A stretch of DNA of 64,000 bases from CAYNWT01 sp964450955 (lineage in GTDB: Bacteria > Planctomycetota > Planctomycetia > Planctomycetales > Planctomycetaceae): the NCBI GenBank assembly GCA_964450955.1, contig CAYVFI010000033.1:1-64000 (forward strand), read 5' to 3'. The position numbers and the translations under genes were made by a program. Below, in pieces: positions 20,638 through 29,350 of the stretch. The notes beneath the pieces were generated by a model that saw only the letters and a list, made by a program, of their open reading frames with translations, was not told the DNA's origin and ran no database searches. Numbering within the stretch: position 1 is the stretch's first letter; each line of letters starts with the position of its first letter.

Positions 20638-20913
20638 ATGCCCAGCGTTGAACTTCTGGAAATGCGCCACACCTTTCCGTGTCAGTACACGATGAAGGCT
20701 ATCGGCAAAGCGGAAGACAATTTTACGGCTCGGGTCATCTTTGCGGCTCGGGACGAACTGAACCTGGATGATGATCCGGCGTTTCGAATTCAGACGACAA
20801 AAGGCGGCCGCCACGTGTCGATCACGCTTGATCCGACGTTTGAGTCGGCTCAACAGGTTCTGGCGTTGTACAGCCGTCTTAGCCAGTTGGACGGGCTGGT
20901 CATGCTGCTTTGA
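20638..20913 (+). CDS. DUF493 (YbeD-like) small protein, 91 aa
   Basis: DUF493 proteins are small ferredoxin-like-fold proteins of unsettled function. The family pattern is visible: HTFPCQYTMKAIG near the start, GGRHVSITLDPTFES in the middle (like the KGNYxSVTVxxxxxS segment of YbeD) and a C-terminal ALYSRLSQLDGLVMLL. The ATG at 20638 follows a purine-rich GAGAGGAGAAG about ten bases upstream. An in-frame GTG two codons earlier is also possible. The longer upstream frame has no family match and is not used. The aminotransferase gene follows after 54 bases on the same strand, so they may be co-transcribed. Confidence 0.82.
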   Translation: MPSVELLEMRHTFPCQYTMKAIGKAEDNFTARVIFAARDELNLDDDPAFRIQTTKGGRHVSITLDPTFESAQQVLALYSRLSQLDGLVMLL

Positions 20914-20967
20914 ACGCGGTACGCAGGTTCTGTAAGCAAGACACAACAAAAAGAAGTGAGACGTACA

Positions 20968-22077
20968 ATGAGTGAGAAGTGGATCTCAGATCGGTTACAG
21001 AAAATCGATGCCAGCGGTATCCGGAAGGTCTTCGATCTGGCGGCGAACATGAAGAACCCGGTCAATCTTAGTATTGGCCAGCCGCACTATGACACTCCGG
21101 AATCGGTTCGTCAGTCATTGTGCGAAGCCGTAAACAATGGCAGGAACGCGTACAGTCAGTCCCAGGGTATTGCGCCTCTGATTGCGAAAATTCAGAGCGA
21201 CGTGGATGCGAAGTTTGGGCACGACGACCGTAAGGTGTTCATAAGCAGCGGCACAAGCGGTGCGTTAATGCTGGCGTTGAATACGCTGGTGAACCCGGGT
21301 GACGAAGTCATTGTGTTCGACCCGTGGTTCGTGATGTACAAGCACCTCACCACTTTGGTTGGCGGGAAGTGTGTTGAAATCGACACGTATCCTGACTTTA
21401 AAATTGATGTGAACAAAGTCGAAGCCGCGATTACCGATCGCACCAAGGTCATCCTTTGCAACAGTCCTTCGAACCCGACCGGCTACGTTGCTTCAGAACA
21501 GGAATTGAAAGACCTTGCGGAGCTCGCCGCCAGACATGACATCGCGCTGATAAGCGACGAAATTTACAGTGCGTTTTCGTACGATGGTCCGTTTGCGAGC
21601 CCCGCGAAATGGAACGATCAAACAATTGTGATCGACGGTTTCAGCAAGTCTCATTCGATGACAGGCCACCGGCTTGGGTTCGTGCATGGGCCTGAGCACA
21701 TCATGCAGCAGATGATTAAACTGCAGCAGTTTACCTTCGTCTGTGCCCCGCATCCGGTGCAGTGGGCGGGGCTAAGTGCGTTGGAGTGCGATGTCTCGGG
21801 CTATGTGGACGACTACCGGCGAAAACGGGACTTCATGGTCAGTGAACTGGGGTCTGACTTTGAGATTGCAGGGGCCAACGGTGCCTTTTACCTGTTCATC
21901 AAGGCTCCATGGGGCACCGGGACGGAGTTCGTGGCGGAGGCGATTGCCAACGATTTGCTGATTATTCCCGGTAGCGTGTTTAGCCCGGCAGACACGCATT
22001 TCCGGGTCTCGTACGCTCAGGAAGACGCAACGTTGGAACGAGGCGTGGAAATACTTAAACAAGTGGCCGCGAGGTAG
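20968..22077 (+). CDS. PLP-dependent class I/II aminotransferase (369 aa)
   Basis: A fold-type I aminotransferase of the aspartate/aromatic group. Family marks include LSIGQPHYDTP (the G-x-P substrate loop), SGTSGALMLALNTLVNPGDEV, CNSPSNPTG, ALISDEIYSAFSY and the Schiff-base lysine in DGFSKSHSMTGHRLGF (K227). The C-terminal arginine in FRVSYAQ fits binding of a substrate carboxylate. Length is slightly short for the family (usually 380-400). The ATG at 20968 has AAGAAG about ten bases upstream; a GTG four codons earlier is less likely. The exact amino donor cannot be told, and no pathway partner is adjacent. Confidence 0.92.
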   Translation: MSEKWISDRLQKIDASGIRKVFDLAANMKNPVNLSIGQPHYDTPESVRQSLCEAVNNGRNAYSQSQGIAPLIAKIQSDVDAKFGHDDRKVFISSGTSGALMLALNTLVNPGDEVIVFDPWFVMYKHLTTLVGGKCVEIDTYPDFKIDVNKVEAAITDRTKVILCNSPSNPTGYVASEQELKDLAELAARHDIALISDEIYSAFSYDGPFASPAKWNDQTIVIDGFSKSHSMTGHRLGFVHGPEHIMQQMIKLQQFTFVCAPHPVQWAGLSALECDVSGYVDDYRRKRDFMVSELGSDFEIAGANGAFYLFIKAPWGTGTEFVAEAIANDLLIIPGSVFSPADTHFRVSYAQEDATLERGVEILKQVAAR

Positions 22078-22346
22078 GGTTTAGGTTGTTGGAGGCTGTT
22101 GTGAAAACCGTCTTTCATTATTGAGTGTTTGACTTGTTGTGCGTGATTTGCGGCTCAGGAGGGCCCAAAGTCCGAATGCGCTTGACGTTTATTCCGTTAG
22201 TTACCCATGATTGAGGGTAACAAGCTGGTTCCGATCCTTTTGACTCGGGCAAGCGGCGCTCGTGAGACGTACATACCCTTTATCCCCATCTCACTTGTTC
22301 GCCGATTGGTTCTGAAACAGCAGAGTCACTTTTACAGGAGAACCTG
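22078..22346 (+). other. intergenic leader of the DUF1559 gene
   Basis: This 269-base gap ends with a good ribosome site (ACAGGAG, seven bases before the ATG at 22347). A hairpin, GTTACCC (22200-22206) and GGGTAAC (22215-22221), lies about 125 bases upstream of the gene, with TTGACG at 22182-22187 just before it. No convincing -10 box follows at the right spacing. The hairpin could be an operator or the terminator of the aminotransferase, but it has no U-tract. Confidence 0.35.
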
Positions 22347-23441
22347 ATGATCCGTACCCGTCGAAAAACTCGAGGGTTCACGTTGATTGAACTGCTCGTT
22401 GTGATTGCCATTATCGCGATCCTGGTGGCGCTATTGCTTCCAGCCGTTCAGCGTGCCCGCGCTGCCGCTCAACGCATGTCCTGCCAGAACAATATGAAGC
22501 AGATTGTGCTGGCACTGCACAACTACCATGACGCGCACCTGGTGTTTCCTCCGGGTCAGATTTCGAGTCGTTGGATCAACGCCACGTCGGCCAGCGGTTT
22601 CCGAACTGTCGATCCCGGCGAAGCGAATGACCCACGGCAAAATCTTGGCCTGCATGGGACAAGTTGGATGGTTCACATCCTGCCTCAGATCGAACGCGGC
22701 AACATCTACAAGCTGTGGCGATTCGACTTCAATGTCCTTGCGAACGGTGACATTCAGTCAGATCCACGCTGGTTGCAGGCAAACATTGCCCCTGCTCAAA
22801 CAGACATTCCTGCGTTTTACTGTCCAACGCGTCGTTCGACGATGCAGGCGACCGGGGCGTTTTCTCGATTGCACCGCATCGACCGTGGAGCCAACGGGGA
22901 AAATCTGTTGCCGAATGGTGGTAGCTGGACCAAAGGCGGCAACGACTACGCTGCATGTGCCGGATCGGGAGACGTCTTCGACGACCGCAGCCGCGCGGCA
23001 TGGGACCTGTTGCCTGAGCAGATTACCGCTCAGATTGATCTTCAGAATACGCAGATTAATCAGGACTCACTCAATATCGGAGTCCTGGGCGTGAACAGCA
23101 GCGTCTCAATTGACAACATCACGGATGGTACGTCACAGACGATGATGATTTCTGAAGCTGCTCGATTGGTTAACAAAGCGACCGACCTTCAGGGCCGTTC
23201 AGATTTGCGAACATCCAGCGACGGCTGGGCATGGGGTGGACCATCCACTTTGTTTAGTGCTCTTGTTGGTCCCAATAAGGGAACCTCATGGGAGTACGCT
23301 GGTGGACCACACGAACAGATTGTTCAGATTGGTATGGCTGACGGCAGTGTTCAGCAAATCAGCGAGAGCATTAACCTTTCTGTATGGCAGCGTTTGGGTA
23401 ACTACTCCAACGGTTTGCCTGTTGAGAAATTCAGCCGTTAA
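22347..23441 (+). CDS. DUF1559 protein with prepilin-type N-terminus (364 aa)
   Basis: The N-terminus has a type IV prepilin cleavage motif: basic RTRRKTRG, then FTLIELLVVIAIIAILVALL, with cut expected after Gly and Glu at +5. A long amphipathic helix follows (PAVQRARAAAQRMSCQNNMKQ) and then the DUF1559 region with LALHNYHDAHLVFPPGQ, internal YCPTRR, FDDRS, DGTSQTMMISEAA and the C-terminal IGMADGSVQQISESI. This architecture is hugely expanded in planctomycetes; its role as pseudopilin or surface protein is not settled. The gene has its own ribosome site and a strong terminator, so it is a single-gene unit. Confidence 0.95.
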   Translation: MIRTRRKTRGFTLIELLVVIAIIAILVALLLPAVQRARAAAQRMSCQNNMKQIVLALHNYHDAHLVFPPGQISSRWINATSASGFRTVDPGEANDPRQNLGLHGTSWMVHILPQIERGNIYKLWRFDFNVLANGDIQSDPRWLQANIAPAQTDIPAFYCPTRRSTMQATGAFSRLHRIDRGANGENLLPNGGSWTKGGNDYAACAGSGDVFDDRSRAAWDLLPEQITAQIDLQNTQINQDSLNIGVLGVNSSVSIDNITDGTSQTMMISEAARLVNKATDLQGRSDLRTSSDGWAWGGPSTLFSALVGPNKGTSWEYAGGPHEQIVQIGMADGSVQQISESINLSVWQRLGNYSNGLPVEKFSR

Positions 23442-23465
23442 ATCGGTCGGTTGATTTGATATCCA

Positions 23466-23497
23466 GGTGGGGTCACAGTTGTGACTCCACCTTTTTT
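23466..23497 (+). terminator. Rho-independent terminator of the DUF1559 gene
   Basis: GGTGGGGTCACA pairs with TGTGACTCCACC (12 pairs, one G-U), a tight loop of two to four bases, followed directly by TTTTTT. It begins 24 bases after the stop codon. This is the clearest intrinsic terminator in the window. Confidence 0.9.
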
Positions 23498-23573
23498 CGT
23501 TTGTGGTTTGATGCGAACACATGCATGCGGGTGCTATCCTTCAAGCGAAACTTCACACGAATAGAGCGACTCG

Positions 23574-24653
23574 ATGACGATTCGGTATAAGTGCGACGAG
23601 TGCGGCGTCACGATGAAGATCAAGGACGACCTTGCCGGGAAGAAGGGCAAGTGCCCGAAGTGCAAGAACAGCTTCGTTGTCCCGGCGCCCGGTCTCCCTG
23701 AAGACGAAGTGGTTGAGGAAGAAGAGCTACAGGACGAAGCTGAAGAGGAGGAGGAAGACGAAGACGACGACGATCTGTTGGACATGCCAATGGAACTCAC
23801 TTCGTCTCCCGTAGCAACTCCGGAACCCGAAGTCTCTCGCCCGCGCGAACGCAAAGCAGCCAGCGAAACCAAGAAGCCGACTCGAATCCGGACAGCCGCA
23901 CAAAAGCGTCCAAAGAAAAAGAAGTCGGATGACGGTGAGTTTGATCCAACAGATGTTCTGTTCGGTGATGATGACCCGGTCGAAACTCCAAAGGCACAGC
24001 GTCCCCGCGGTCGAGTCCTGGGCCTGGACGAGGAAGAAGAAGCGCCCGCTCCACGTGCGTCTCGCGCGTCGATGCAGGATATGTTTAAGGATTTCACGCC
24101 CGCCGGCGGTGGAGCAAAAAAGCGGACTGCGGAAATTGATTCAACGTCGGCAGCCGCTCAGGCACTCGCAAGGCAGGCGGAAGAAAAGCGAGCGAAGGCG
24201 TCCGAGCCTGATCCGATGTTTCTTCAGGAAGAAGAGGAGGGGGCCGACTACGTTGGTGCGGCGAAGGATTTCCTGAGCCAATATGGACTCATCATCGCCG
24301 GTGGTGCCCTACTGATTTTCGGTTTGGGGTACGGAATGAACTCCATGATGTCGGGCAAAAGCGATATCCCGCCGCTCAACCAGGTCTACGGGACCTTGAC
24401 CAAGGGTTCCAGTCCGATTGGCGGGGCCGATATCTTTTTTACGCCTGACGAATCGCAATTGAGAACCAACAACGCCGGTGCGATTGTTATTACAGAGCCG
24501 GACGGGACGTACGAGGTCGAGTACCTGCCCGGTTATTGGGGCTTACCTGAGGGCAAGTATCGCGTGGAAGTGAAAAGCAACGGGGGGATGGTTGGAGCGA
24601 AAACGGTGACGATCAAAGGTGACATGAAGAATCAGTTGGACCTCAAGTTTTGA
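23574..24653 (+). CDS. zinc-ribbon, acidic, single-pass membrane protein (359 aa)
   Basis: Function unknown. An N-terminal zinc ribbon uses C7-x2-C10 and C27-x2-C30 (KCDEC...KCPKCK). A long disordered middle (about 40-230) is strongly acidic at first (many EEE and DDD runs) and then rich in Lys/Arg/Pro. One helix at about 237-258 (LIIAGGALLIFGLGYGM) crosses the membrane. The last 95 residues read as a beta-sandwich like carboxypeptidase regulatory domains (VYGTLTKGSSPIGGADIFF, GTYEVEYLPGYWGLPEGKYRVEV). The predicted order puts the zinc ribbon in the cytoplasm and the sandwich outside. The TGA stop overlaps the hisH start (TGATG). A second zinc-ribbon membrane protein lies at 27957-29177. Confidence 0.8.
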   Translation: MTIRYKCDECGVTMKIKDDLAGKKGKCPKCKNSFVVPAPGLPEDEVVEEEELQDEAEEEEEDEDDDDLLDMPMELTSSPVATPEPEVSRPRERKAASETKKPTRIRTAAQKRPKKKKSDDGEFDPTDVLFGDDDPVETPKAQRPRGRVLGLDEEEEAPAPRASRASMQDMFKDFTPAGGGAKKRTAEIDSTSAAAQALARQAEEKRAKASEPDPMFLQEEEEGADYVGAAKDFLSQYGLIIAGGALLIFGLGYGMNSMMSGKSDIPPLNQVYGTLTKGSSPIGGADIFFTPDESQLRTNNAGAIVITEPDGTYEVEYLPGYWGLPEGKYRVEVKSNGGMVGAKTVTIKGDMKNQLDLKF

Positions 24654-25270
24654 TGAGTCAGGGAATGATCACGATTATTGATTACGGCATGGGCAACCTT
24701 CGCAGCGTGCAGAAGGCGTTTCAACATCTTGGCACCAACGCGTCGATTGCATCGACTCCGACTGAAATACAGAACGCGGGGCATTTGGTTCTCCCTGGAG
24801 TTGGAGCTTTCCGCGATGCGGCTGCTGAGATTGAAAAGCAGGGTTTTGCCGACCCGATTCGAGAGCACATAGCGGCAGACAAGCCGTTTCTGGGCATCTG
24901 CCTTGGGCTGCAGCTTCTGTTTGACGTGAGCTACGAAGAAGGTGAATACAGCGGGTTGGGTGTGGTGCCCGGGACCGTGGTTCGGTTCGATGATCAGCCG
25001 GGACTCAAGGTGCCGCACATGGGATGGAACCAATTACAGCGTTCTGGCGAGTCGCGGCTGTTGCGGGGCATCCCGGACGACGCACATTTTTATTTCGTCC
25101 ATTCCTTTTACGTCGCGCCGACGGAAAATTCAGTGGTTGCGGGACGGACAGTTCATGGAAACGACTTCGTGTCGATGATCGAACGTGGTAACCTTTTCGC
25201 CACGCAGTTCCACCCGGAGAAGAGTCAAAGGGCGGGCCTGAAACTGCTGTCCAACTTTGCAGCTCTTTGA
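24653..25270 (+). CDS. hisH: imidazole glycerol phosphate synthase glutaminase subunit
   Basis: HisH hydrolyses glutamine and passes ammonia to HisF, which makes imidazole glycerol phosphate and AICAR in histidine synthesis. The class I amidotransferase triad is in place: nucleophile C83 in FLGICLGLQLLF, and H187 and E189 in FATQFHPEKSQ. The N-terminus IIDYGMGNLRSV and LPGVGAFRDA are typical. Length (205 aa) is normal. The ATG at 24653 overlaps the stop of the zinc-ribbon gene; a second ATG at 24665 (before ITIIDYG) fits the family start equally well. hisA follows after ten bases, but hisF is not in the window. Confidence 0.95.
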   Translation: MSQGMITIIDYGMGNLRSVQKAFQHLGTNASIASTPTEIQNAGHLVLPGVGAFRDAAAEIEKQGFADPIREHIAADKPFLGICLGLQLLFDVSYEEGEYSGLGVVPGTVVRFDDQPGLKVPHMGWNQLQRSGESRLLRGIPDDAHFYFVHSFYVAPTENSVVAGRTVHGNDFVSMIERGNLFATQFHPEKSQRAGLKLLSNFAAL

Positions 25271-25280
25271 TTGAGTTCCG

Positions 25281-26024
25281 ATGACGCTCGAAATTATCCC
25301 GGCCATTGACCTTCGTGGTGGCCAGTGTGTTCGTCTCCAACAGGGTGACTACGCTCGCGAGACTGTGTTCTCAGAAGATCCGACAGCGGTTGCTCGCGAG
25401 TGGATTGAACAGGGGGCAACGCGGCTGCACCTGGTCGATCTGGACGGCGCGAAAATGGGTGAGCCGGTCAATTACGAATTGATTCGTGAAATCGTCAAGC
25501 TGGGTGGTCCTCCGGTTCAGTGTGGGGGTGGCTTGCGTGAGTACCAGGGAGTTCGACAGTTGCTTTCTGATGCCAGGGCGGACCGGGTGATTATCGGAAC
25601 GCAGGCGCTGAAGCAGCCCGACTGGTTCCGTTCCGTTGTGGCTCAGTTTCCCGGTCAGGCCGTGCTGGGAATCGACGCTCGAGATTCGATGGTGGCGACC
25701 GATGGCTGGTTGGAAGTCTCAAGCACATCGGCTATCGAACTTGCTTCGCAGTTTGGTGATCTAAATCCGCTAACAATCGTTTATACCAACATCGCCAATG
25801 ACGGCATGATGCAGGGCATCGATGATGCTACCTGCGAAGACATGAAGCAACTGTGCGAACTGGGTTTTGATGTCATCGCATCGGGTGGGGTGACGTCAGA
25901 AGACGACGTCCGCAAGCTGGCTGCGATTCATGCCGAACAGCCGAAGCTGGTGGGAGCCATTGTTGGTCGAGCGCTTTACGAAGGTTCAATGACGTTAGCT
26001 GGCGCGATGGCTGCTTGTGGCTAA
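25281..26024 (+). CDS. hisA: ProFAR isomerase (phosphoribosylformimino isomerase)
   Basis: HisA is a TIM barrel that isomerises ProFAR to PRFAR, the step before HisH/HisF. The two catalytic aspartates are visible: D10 in IIPAIDLRGGQCVRL and D132 in VLGIDARD. Phosphate-binding loops CGGGLR and ASGGV, and the repeated half-barrel pattern (VDLDGAKMG and YTNIANDGMMQG), are intact. At 247 aa it is full length. It sits ten bases after hisH. The following PhyH-like gene starts 39 bases downstream and may share the transcript. Confidence 0.96.
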   Translation: MTLEIIPAIDLRGGQCVRLQQGDYARETVFSEDPTAVAREWIEQGATRLHLVDLDGAKMGEPVNYELIREIVKLGGPPVQCGGGLREYQGVRQLLSDARADRVIIGTQALKQPDWFRSVVAQFPGQAVLGIDARDSMVATDGWLEVSSTSAIELASQFGDLNPLTIVYTNIANDGMMQGIDDATCEDMKQLCELGFDVIASGGVTSEDDVRKLAAIHAEQPKLVGAIVGRALYEGSMTLAGAMAACG

Positions 26025-26063
26025 TGAAGTTGGTGCGCCGGTTGTAATCACGAAGGACTGCCG

Positions 26064-26843
26064 ATGTTGACACCAAATCAGGTTTCAGGTTTTCACAAAG
26101 ACGGGTTCGTGATCGTGCCCGACTTACTGAACGCTCGAGAGATCGAACTTTTGGCAACGATCGCCAAAAGCGACCAGGCGCTTGCCAGTCAGCGGACCAG
26201 TCGAACCGACGGTGAAGGCGGCGCGGTGGATCTGGTTGTTCAAAACGACCTGCCCGAAGATTCTGTGTACGGTGCGATTGTCCGGGATGAACGCATTGTG
26301 GGCGCGATGGAGTTGGTTCTTGGTGGCGAGGTCTACCACTACCACCACAAGATGATTTTGAAGGAAGCCAAATCGGGCGGTGCGTGGGCATGGCACCAGG
26401 ATTACGGGTACTGGTACCACAACGGTTGCTTGTTCCCGCTGATGGGCAGCTGCATGATTGCCGTGGACCGGGCGACGCGTGAGAACGGTTGCTTGCAGGT
26501 GCTTCGCGGTTCGCACCATATTGGGCGAGTTGATCATGGGAAGGTGGGTCAGCAAACGGGCGCGGACGAGGAACGCGTGGCTGCGGCTGAAAAGGTCTGC
26601 GAGAAGGTCTACGTCGAACTTAAGCCGGGTTCTGCGGTCATCTTCCACTGCAACACGCTGCATCGGTCTGACCAGAATACCAGCGACGATCCGCGGTGGG
26701 CGTTTATTGGTTGTTACAACGCGGCCCGCAACGATCCGTACAAAGACTCAAAACACCCGGGTTACTCACCGTTGGCGAAGTGGCCACGGACGAAGATTGT
26801 CGAGATCGCTGAGGCTCAGTTGTCACAAATGAGCCAGCCGTAA
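26064..26843 (+). CDS. phytanoyl-CoA dioxygenase (PhyH) family protein
   Basis: PhyH-family enzymes are Fe(II)/2-oxoglutarate-dependent oxygenases. The iron triad is present: H111-x-D113 in WAWHQDYGYWYHNG and H200 in VIFHCNTLHRSDQN. NGCLQVLRGSH and PGSAVIFH, typical of the family core, are also seen, and the N-terminus FHKDGFVIVPDLL matches the usual entry. Arg in DPRWAFIGCYNAA could bind 2-oxoglutarate. Length 259 aa is normal. Substrate unknown. The stop overlaps the queG start (TAATG), so the two are translated together. Confidence 0.9.
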   Translation: MLTPNQVSGFHKDGFVIVPDLLNAREIELLATIAKSDQALASQRTSRTDGEGGAVDLVVQNDLPEDSVYGAIVRDERIVGAMELVLGGEVYHYHHKMILKEAKSGGAWAWHQDYGYWYHNGCLFPLMGSCMIAVDRATRENGCLQVLRGSHHIGRVDHGKVGQQTGADEERVAAAEKVCEKVYVELKPGSAVIFHCNTLHRSDQNTSDDPRWAFIGCYNAARNDPYKDSKHPGYSPLAKWPRTKIVEIAEAQLSQMSQP

Positions 26844-27901
26844 TGGCTACGAAACCGCCGCGTGCCGCTGAGCTTTCGAAGCTTTTGCGTGAGGCGACAT
26901 CGGCTGCCGGGTTTCAGCTAACCGGAATCGCGCCGGCGGTGACCCCACCCGGGTTTGCTCAGTTTCGCGATTGGCTTGATCGTGGGTTCGCCGGCGAGAT
27001 GAAGTGGATCGAGCGGCGGGTCGACGCGTATAAGAACCCCGAGATGGTTCTTCAGAAGGTTCGCAGCGTCGTGATGGTGGGGCTGAATTACGGAACATCA
27101 GAACCGGCTCCTGCAGCGGCAGGGCAGGGCCGGGTATCCCGCTACGCCTGGAACGGCCGCGACTACCACGACATCGTCCGCGAGAAATTGCAAAACGTTG
27201 TGGCGGCTGTTCGAACGGCCGCGCCGAACGTTCGCACCCGCGCGGTGGTGGATACGGCGCCGCTGTTGGAACGCGACTTTGCAAAGCTGGCCGGGTTAGG
27301 TTGGTTCGGAAAAAACACGTTGTTGATTAACAAGTTTCAGGGAAGCTGGTTGTTTCTTGGCGCGTTGTTGCTGGATTGTGAGTTGCAGTACGACACGCCG
27401 CATGAGACGTCTCACTGCGGGACATGCACGCGTTGTTTGGATGCCTGTCCGACGGATGCGTTTCCTGAACCGTATGTGCTGGATGCGACGAAGTGCATTT
27501 CGTATCTCAACATCGAACTCCGCGATCAGCCGGTTCCTGAAGCGTTGCGATCGGGGATGGGCGAATGGGTGTTTGGTTGTGATATTTGCCAGGACGTGTG
27601 TCCGTGGAATCGAAAAGCACCCAGCGATAATGCGGAGTTCCAGCCACGTTTTGATTTGAACCCCGTGGATTGCCGCAGTTTGCTTGAGATGACTGAGGCG
27701 GAGTTTCAGACGCGGTTTGCCGGAACACCGTTGGAACGAACCGGCAGGAACACGATCGCTCGCAATGCGGCAATCGTTTTAGGCAACACGCCGAACGGAG
27801 ATGCAGCCTCGGTTTTGAAAGCCGCGTGCGCCGATGCAAGCGAACTTGTTGCCGGGGCCGCTGCCTGGGCGATTGGCCAGTTGCCGAGTGTTGCCGATTG
27901 A
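26843..27901 (+). CDS. queG: epoxyqueuosine reductase QueG
   Basis: QueG uses cobalamin and two 4Fe-4S clusters to reduce epoxyqueuosine to queuosine at the wobble base of tRNAs with GUN anticodons. Cluster cysteines are C192, C195, C198 and C202 (CGTCTRCLDACP), and C246, C249 and C253 (GCDICQDVCPWN). The N-terminal DUF1730-type part includes YGTSEPAPAAAGQGRVSRYAWNGRDYHD and the proposed catalytic Asp in RAVVDTAPLLERDFA. A short HEAT-like tail closes the 352 residues. Other queuosine genes are not nearby. Confidence 0.96.
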   Translation: MATKPPRAAELSKLLREATSAAGFQLTGIAPAVTPPGFAQFRDWLDRGFAGEMKWIERRVDAYKNPEMVLQKVRSVVMVGLNYGTSEPAPAAAGQGRVSRYAWNGRDYHDIVREKLQNVVAAVRTAAPNVRTRAVVDTAPLLERDFAKLAGLGWFGKNTLLINKFQGSWLFLGALLLDCELQYDTPHETSHCGTCTRCLDACPTDAFPEPYVLDATKCISYLNIELRDQPVPEALRSGMGEWVFGCDICQDVCPWNRKAPSDNAEFQPRFDLNPVDCRSLLEMTEAEFQTRFAGTPLERTGRNTIARNAAIVLGNTPNGDAASVLKAACADASELVAGAAAWAIGQLPSVAD

Positions 27902-27910
27902 GGAAAGTTT

Positions 27911-27947
27911 CAGCCGTGCCGGGCGCATCGTGCGCCCGACCAGGCTG
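27911..27947. terminator. two-stage hairpin between convergent genes
   Basis: CAGCC (27911-27915) pairs with GGCTG (27943-27947), and CGGGCGCA (27920-27927) pairs with TGCGCCCG (27931-27938) around a TCG loop, leaving symmetrical four-base internal loops. It fills most of the 55-base gap between queG and the convergent zinc-ribbon gene, which suits a bidirectional terminator. There is no U-tract on either side. Confidence 0.55.
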
Positions 27948-27956
27948 CTCTCCCGC

Positions 27957-29177
27957 TTACGGCTGTTTGTTGTCGGCCGGCGTTTGCTGGTCTTTGTTTT
28001 GGTTCAGCAGAGCTTGTTCTTCTTCAATCTCGGTCGTGTTCTGCTGGTTCTGAGTATCGTCAGTCAGCTGTGCGTCTTCCTGGTTGTCTTCCTGGGCCGC
28101 GGCTTCTTCGCTTGGTTTGTCAGCAGGTTTCTTTTTCTGCTTCTGTGTCTCGAGCGCATAGAAGGTGGGTTCGACCAGTTCGCCGTCGCCGACGATATCC
28201 GCATAGGTCAACTTCAGTCGAATGACGGGTTTGACCCACGTGGCGTTTAAGTGTGACGAGACAGCGGGTTCGGCGATGATGTTCTCTGCAATAATGCGTT
28301 CGAGTATTGCGTAGTCTTTCTTATTGTCGCTGTCCTGGATGGCTGTTCCATGCAAAACGGCACAGTGCTTAAGAATCCCGCCGCGACGGTGGGCAACAAG
28401 AATTCGGCCCAACGCAAGGCTTTCGTCTGGTAGAACTCCATAGACATAGCCGTTGACGGTCGGTGGTTCTGCCGGGATGCCGTCGGCTATTTTTTGCTTA
28501 TACTCGTCAAGTGCCTCCAACAGGTCTTCGGCGCTGCCGGGGCCGTTTGTCTTGAGCGACCCTATTGCTTCAGCAAGCAGATTGCGTTTCTTTGGCTGCT
28601 TAAAGCCCCAGTCGTTTGTGTACAGCCCGGACCACCTGATGCCACCCAAAATTAGAATCGCGGTAAGGAACATGGTGAGGCCCCATGTTGCACAAAAAAC
28701 GCGATTCTTTGTTGCCGGCATACGAGCGAGCGTTGGCTGCCAGACGTTAAACGGATTGGTGACAACGTCTGCGATACTCATTCGCTTGTCCGACTTCTTG
28801 CACTCTTTCCACGCCATTACGCTGGCGCCGCAAAACATGCCAAGACCGATCAGCATCTCGATCAGCGAAAAGATCGCGCGTTGGCCACCGTTGAAGTAGA
28901 CCCAGACGCGAACGGCCACGTTGGCCGCGACAATCAGTAAAACGCCGCCGAACAGGATCTTCATCCATTGCGGCATTGCGGCGGCGGCGACTTCAGTTTT
29001 CGTGGGCTCAAGTTCCTCAGTCTCTGCCGATTGCAGTACAATCGGTTCCGGGATTTCTCCGCCAGCGAATTTGGGATAATACCCGCATTCAGGGCACCAC
29101 GAATTCTCGCCCCATGATCCCTGGGACTTACATTTGGGGCAAACTACGACCGCTTCCGGCGTCTCGACTGTGCTCAT
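27957..29177 (-). CDS. zinc-ribbon multi-pass membrane protein (406 aa)
   Basis: Function unknown. A zinc ribbon (C13, C16, C28, C31) opens the protein. Three membrane helices follow at about 68-93 (MKILFGGVLLIVAANVAVRV), 99-122 (FSLIEMLIGLGMFCGASVMAW) and 160-180. The region after residue 185 is a soluble mixed domain, and the last 60 or so residues are low-complexity Gln/Asn/Asp/Lys with no fold expected. The ATG at 29177 is preferred: the upstream frame would add 86 Arg/Cys-rich residues that run into the divergent gene. The partner 173 bases away on the plus strand is the sulfatase-fold gene. Confidence 0.78.
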   Translation of the reverse strand: MSTVETPEAVVVCPKCKSQGSWGENSWCPECGYYPKFAGGEIPEPIVLQSAETEELEPTKTEVAAAAMPQWMKILFGGVLLIVAANVAVRVWVYFNGGQRAIFSLIEMLIGLGMFCGASVMAWKECKKSDKRMSIADVVTNPFNVWQPTLARMPATKNRVFCATWGLTMFLTAILILGGIRWSGLYTNDWGFKQPKKRNLLAEAIGSLKTNGPGSAEDLLEALDEYKQKIADGIPAEPPTVNGYVYGVLPDESLALGRILVAHRRGGILKHCAVLHGTAIQDSDNKKDYAILERIIAENIIAEPAVSSHLNATWVKPVIRLKLTYADIVGDGELVEPTFYALETQKQKKKPADKPSEEAAAQEDNQEDAQLTDDTQNQQNTTEIEEEQALLNQNKDQQTPADNKQP

Positions 29178-29350
29178 CTGTGTGTCTCGAACATTAGGTC
29201 TGAGGGGCAACACCGCAGCGCAAATCGCGCGACGATGAACACTAGGTCGTACTGGCCTGAACATTCGCTGGTGTTGTGTGTCATACCATTCATTACGGTT
29301 CCGAACGTAACGGTTCGCGCGGTTCGTTCTTTTCGGTGTAAGGCAAAAAG

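Noticed and set aside
22182..22212. TTGACG plus downstream bases as a sigma70 promoter of the DUF1559 gene
   Set aside because: No acceptable -10 box at 16-18 base spacing.
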